A stretch of 64,000 nt of DNA, taken from positions 12,165,338-12,229,337 of the forward strand of contig JALGQZ010000018.1 in the NCBI GenBank assembly GCA_023105745.1, read 5' to 3'. This DNA is from Austropuccinia psidii. Its lineage: Eukaryota > Basidiomycota > Pucciniomycetes > Pucciniales > Sphaerophragmiaceae. Position numbers and translations under genes: made by a program. Positions within the stretch are counted from its first letter, which is position 1. Each line of letters begins with the position of its first letter. Below the pieces are notes generated by a model that made no database searches, was not told where the DNA came from, and saw nothing but the letters and a program-made list of their open reading frames with translations. Below, piece by piece: positions 61,624 through 64,000 of this stretch.

Positions 61624-63696
61624 GTGTTCAATGGTTCTCACTTATTTCCTTCAAGAGCGCAATTGTGCACTCTGAATACTAGTGTCAAGAAATCTTTAAA
61701 ATTTCTTATTTTCTCTTCTGTCTCTGATATTTTTTATATTATTCTCATTGATTCTGATGCTACAAACTCTTTTATTGCAAAGAATTTTGTTCTCAAGTAC
61801 TCATTGACTATGTCAGAGCTCCCTGAAAAGATTCCTCTTTTTATTCTGGATTCTAATGAATACCCTGCCTTGTTCATCACCCATTATACCAAGTGGGTAG
61901 TTGACTTGCCTTCCTTCCCAAGCTTTGAATGGGACTTATTTATCATAGATTCACCCAAGGGAGAAGACCTGATATTGGGCTATGATTTCCTTTACCATTT
62001 TAATACCATTATTGATTGGAAAAATGGATTGATCACCTATGATTCTAGTGGTATTATTCCTTCTGCTAGTAATGACTTTGCCACTGCTGTCAACAGTGTT
62101 GCTCTGGTTGGTGAACTTAAGACACCTTCCCTTCCTTCTTCTGTCCATATCCCTTCCATCATTCCCTCTCAGTCATTACTTCCATTAAGAGATGAAGTCT
62201 TCAAAGAGATAAAAGATGTTGGAGAAGATGTTGCTATATCTTTGATTCATCTCTTTAAAGGGGATATGGACCTTCCTCCCTTATCCTTTCATGCATCCCT
62301 GGAGGAGCAGTGGGATGAGGAGGAAGATCCAGAAGAAATTTAAACTGTGTTGAAGGTAGTCCCTCCTGCTTATCACCAATATTTGGATGTATTCTCCAGG
62401 GTGAAAGCAGAGAAACTTCCTCCACACTGCACCTGTGATCATCATATTTAATTGGAGGGTCTTCTACCTCCAATTGGTGTTATCTACTAATTATCAAATC
62501 AAGAGTCAGAAACACTGTGGGCCTACATTGCAGAGAATGTAGAGAAAGGTTTCATAAGACCAAGTTCCTCTTCAACAGGAGCACCTGTCCTTTTTGTCAA
62601 GAAAAAGGATGGAGGTCTTTGTTTGTGTGTTGACTACCACAAACTAAATGCTGTCACTAGGAAGAACAGGTATCCTGTTCCTCCTATGAACCATCTTCTT
62701 ACCATATTCAATGGTTCCACTATCTTCTCCAAGATAGACCTGCGTGGTGCATATAGCCTTCTGAGAATCAAAGAGGGGGATGAGCACTTAACTGCCTTTA
62801 GAACCAAGTATGATATTTATGAGTATTTGGTCATGCCATTTGGTTTGACCAATGCTCCAGCTTCTTTCCAGAATTTTGTGAATGAAATATTTTCAAATTT
62901 CTTGGATGTGTTTGTTGTAGTTTATTTAGATGATATTATGGTCTTTTCCAGTTCTGAGGAGGAACATGTCAAACATGTGGCCTCTGTCCTCCAAAGACTG
63001 AGGGACAATAATTTGTTTTCCAAAGCCTCCAAGTGTGTATTCTATGCCTCAAGTGTGGAATACTTGGGCTATGTTGTTTCAAGTGATGGCCTCAAGATGG
63101 ATTCTTCAAAAGTTCAGCAAATCCTCAATTGGCCTCAGCCCAAAAACATCAAGGCTCTTCAATATTTTCTTGGATTTGCCAATTTCTATTGTTGTTTCAT
63201 AAGAAATTATTCTAAAAAAATCACTTCTCTCACTTCCCTTCTCAAAAAAGATTCTCCCTTTATCTTCAATGAGAAAGCTCTTAGCCAGTTTCCATTACTC
63301 AAAGAATCTTTCACCACTGCTACTATCTTATCTTATTTCAATCCTTCTCTACCTACTATTGTAGAGACTGATGCTTCTGATTATGCCTTGGGTGCTGTAC
63401 TGAGCCAGGTGAATGACTCAGGAAAGCATCCCTTTGCATTTGATAGTTACAAGCTTCTCCCAGCTGAGCTGAACTATGAAATTCATGACAAGAAACTTCT
63501 TGGCATAGTTTGGGCTCTCAAGCACTGGAGAGCATTTCTTCTCTCTCTTTCCAATTCTTTTGATGTCTTGACAGACCACTCTTCCCTGACGTACTTTATG
63601 TCTTCCAAAGTTCTTACTCATTGTCAGGCCCGTTGGGCTGAGTTTCTTTCTGAATTTCATTTCACTATCACTTACCACCCAGGCAGGCTGGCCACT
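61624..63696 (+). pseudogene. Element A pol: protease, RT, RNase H
   Basis: One frame shifted relative to gag, with stops at 62341-62343 and two more before 62500. Protease: I-L-I-D-S-D-A-T-N-S-F-I, where the usual D-S-G-A has Gly changed to Asp, and D-L-I-L-G-Y-D-F-L. RT: P-V-L-F-V-K-K-K-D-G (62587), V-D-Y-H-K-L-N-A-V, F-S-K-I-D-L-R-G-A-Y, M-P-F-G-L-T-N-A-P-A, and an intact V-V-Y-L-D-D active site near 62920-62935. RNase H: V-E-T-D-A-S-D-Y-A-L-G-A-V, then E-I-H-D-K-K-L-L and L-T-D-H-S-S-L. It ends at Y-H-P-G-R-L-A-T, where an F LTR cuts in; the following stop belongs to that LTR. Confidence 0.92.
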
Positions 63697-64000
63697 TGTG
63701 AGCCTTAGAGGAAATTTTATATACCCAAAAGACCACAAATACAAAATTAACATATTAATATAAATAAAATAAAATAATTTATATTATTAAAATACAAATC
63801 AAAATATAAATATAAAATTATATTAAAAATAAAAAATTAATTACAATTTAAAAATAAAATTACATTAAATTTTGGAATTATAAAATTACATTTATACTTG
63901 AAAAAATTAAGTAAAAATGAAATTTTAACAAAATTGTAAAAAAATAAATAAATTTGGAAAAAAGTTAAATAAAAATTATTATAACTTTTTATCCAATAAA
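63697..64000 (+). mobile_element. F-type LTR, 5' end, running off the window
   Basis: TGTGAGCCTTAGAGG start, then 'atatacccaaaagaccacaaa', matching the F solo LTR at 6710 on through 'aaaaagttaaataaaaattattata' near 63960. Only the first 304 bases are in the window, so it cannot be told whether it is solo or the 5' LTR of a full element. The left flank 5-mer for a target duplication is CCACT (63692-63696). Confidence 0.85.

Larger units (their letters stand above)
58818..63696 (+). mobile_element. Element A: Ty3 retrotransposon, 5' part, interrupted
   Basis: Contains 5' LTR, primer site, leader, gag, protease, RT and RNase H in order. It is cut after RNase H by an F-type LTR at 63697, so integrase and 3' LTR must lie right of the window if they survive. 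Gag uses one frame with two stops and pol one other frame with three stops, so it decayed mainly by point mutation and is the least damaged element in the window. It sits inside LTR fragment J. Confidence 0.9.

Noticed and set aside
1..64000. tRNA, rRNA or CRISPR-like arrays
   Set aside because: No cloverleaf with a recognisable T-arm, no rRNA core motifs and no regularly spaced repeats were seen; the sequence is eukaryotic.

Overview
The window is a compact, AT-rich eukaryotic chromosome segment with short (67-85 bp) GT-AG introns. It looks like a transposon-loaded rust fungus (Pucciniales). Several gag-pol families and the MULE remnants resemble, from memory, the repeats of the myrtle rust Austropuccinia psidii. 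I could not verify this by search; I put it near 0.75 for that species and higher for 'a rust fungus'. Only one ordinary host gene is supported: a five-exon SURF4/Erv29-type ER cargo receptor on the minus strand (48377-49681). It sits in a CpG-rich island (about 46.95-49.75 kb). Almost everything else is decayed transposon.

Layout. 0.2-0.8 kb: C-terminal MULE transposase remnant (minus). 2.86-3.58 kb: solo LTR, family A, with a perfect 5-bp target duplication. 5.4-16.26 kb: element B, a decayed chromodomain Ty3 retroelement on the minus strand with both LTRs; its 3' LTR is split by a family-F solo LTR (6710-8507). 16.26-19.6 kb: element C, the 3' half of a D-family Ty3 element plus a truncated LTR. 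22.4-26.5 kb: a D-family LTR (H, minus) split by a G-family solo LTR (23800-25960, target duplication GGCTC). 27.3-30.6 kb: MULE-like remnants, with a roughly 0.8-kb tandem duplication of the DNA-binding region. 31.6-44.9 kb: element E (minus, F-type LTR, chromodomain and integrase), split by the complete but dead element D (33707-43958, 1.9-kb LTRs, target duplication GCTTT/GCTTG). 44.9-45.8 kb: a further LTR fragment and homopolymer-rich DNA. 45.8-46.8 kb: a dead Tc1/mariner transposase. 48.4-49.7 kb: the erv29 gene. 52.48-56.6 kb: G-family solo LTR (target duplication GATTG) split by an unrelated LTR-like insert. 58.5-58.8 kb: D-family LTR fragment J, split by element A (58818-63696, plus strand: LTR, leader, gag, protease, reverse transcriptase, RNase H), which is cut at 63697 by another F-type LTR running off the window.

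How it fits together. The window is a stratigraphy of nested insertions. F-type LTRs are both among the oldest (E, hit by D) and the youngest (in A and in B's LTR), so that family was active for a long time. Families A and B carry a sequence right after the 5' LTR that is complementary to an internal LTR site, the signature expected of self-primed (Tf1/sushi-like) chromoviruses. Families D, F and G share a conserved 5' LTR terminal module of about 43 bp although their LTR interiors differ. All mobile elements seen carry stops, frameshifts or altered catalytic residues, and CpG is nearly absent from the one pol stretch counted. No unambiguous novel system was found; the best leads are the self-priming signature, the shared LTR terminal module, the hairpin with paired bZIP-like sites in F LTRs, and the unclassified LTR-like insert at 54160-56086.
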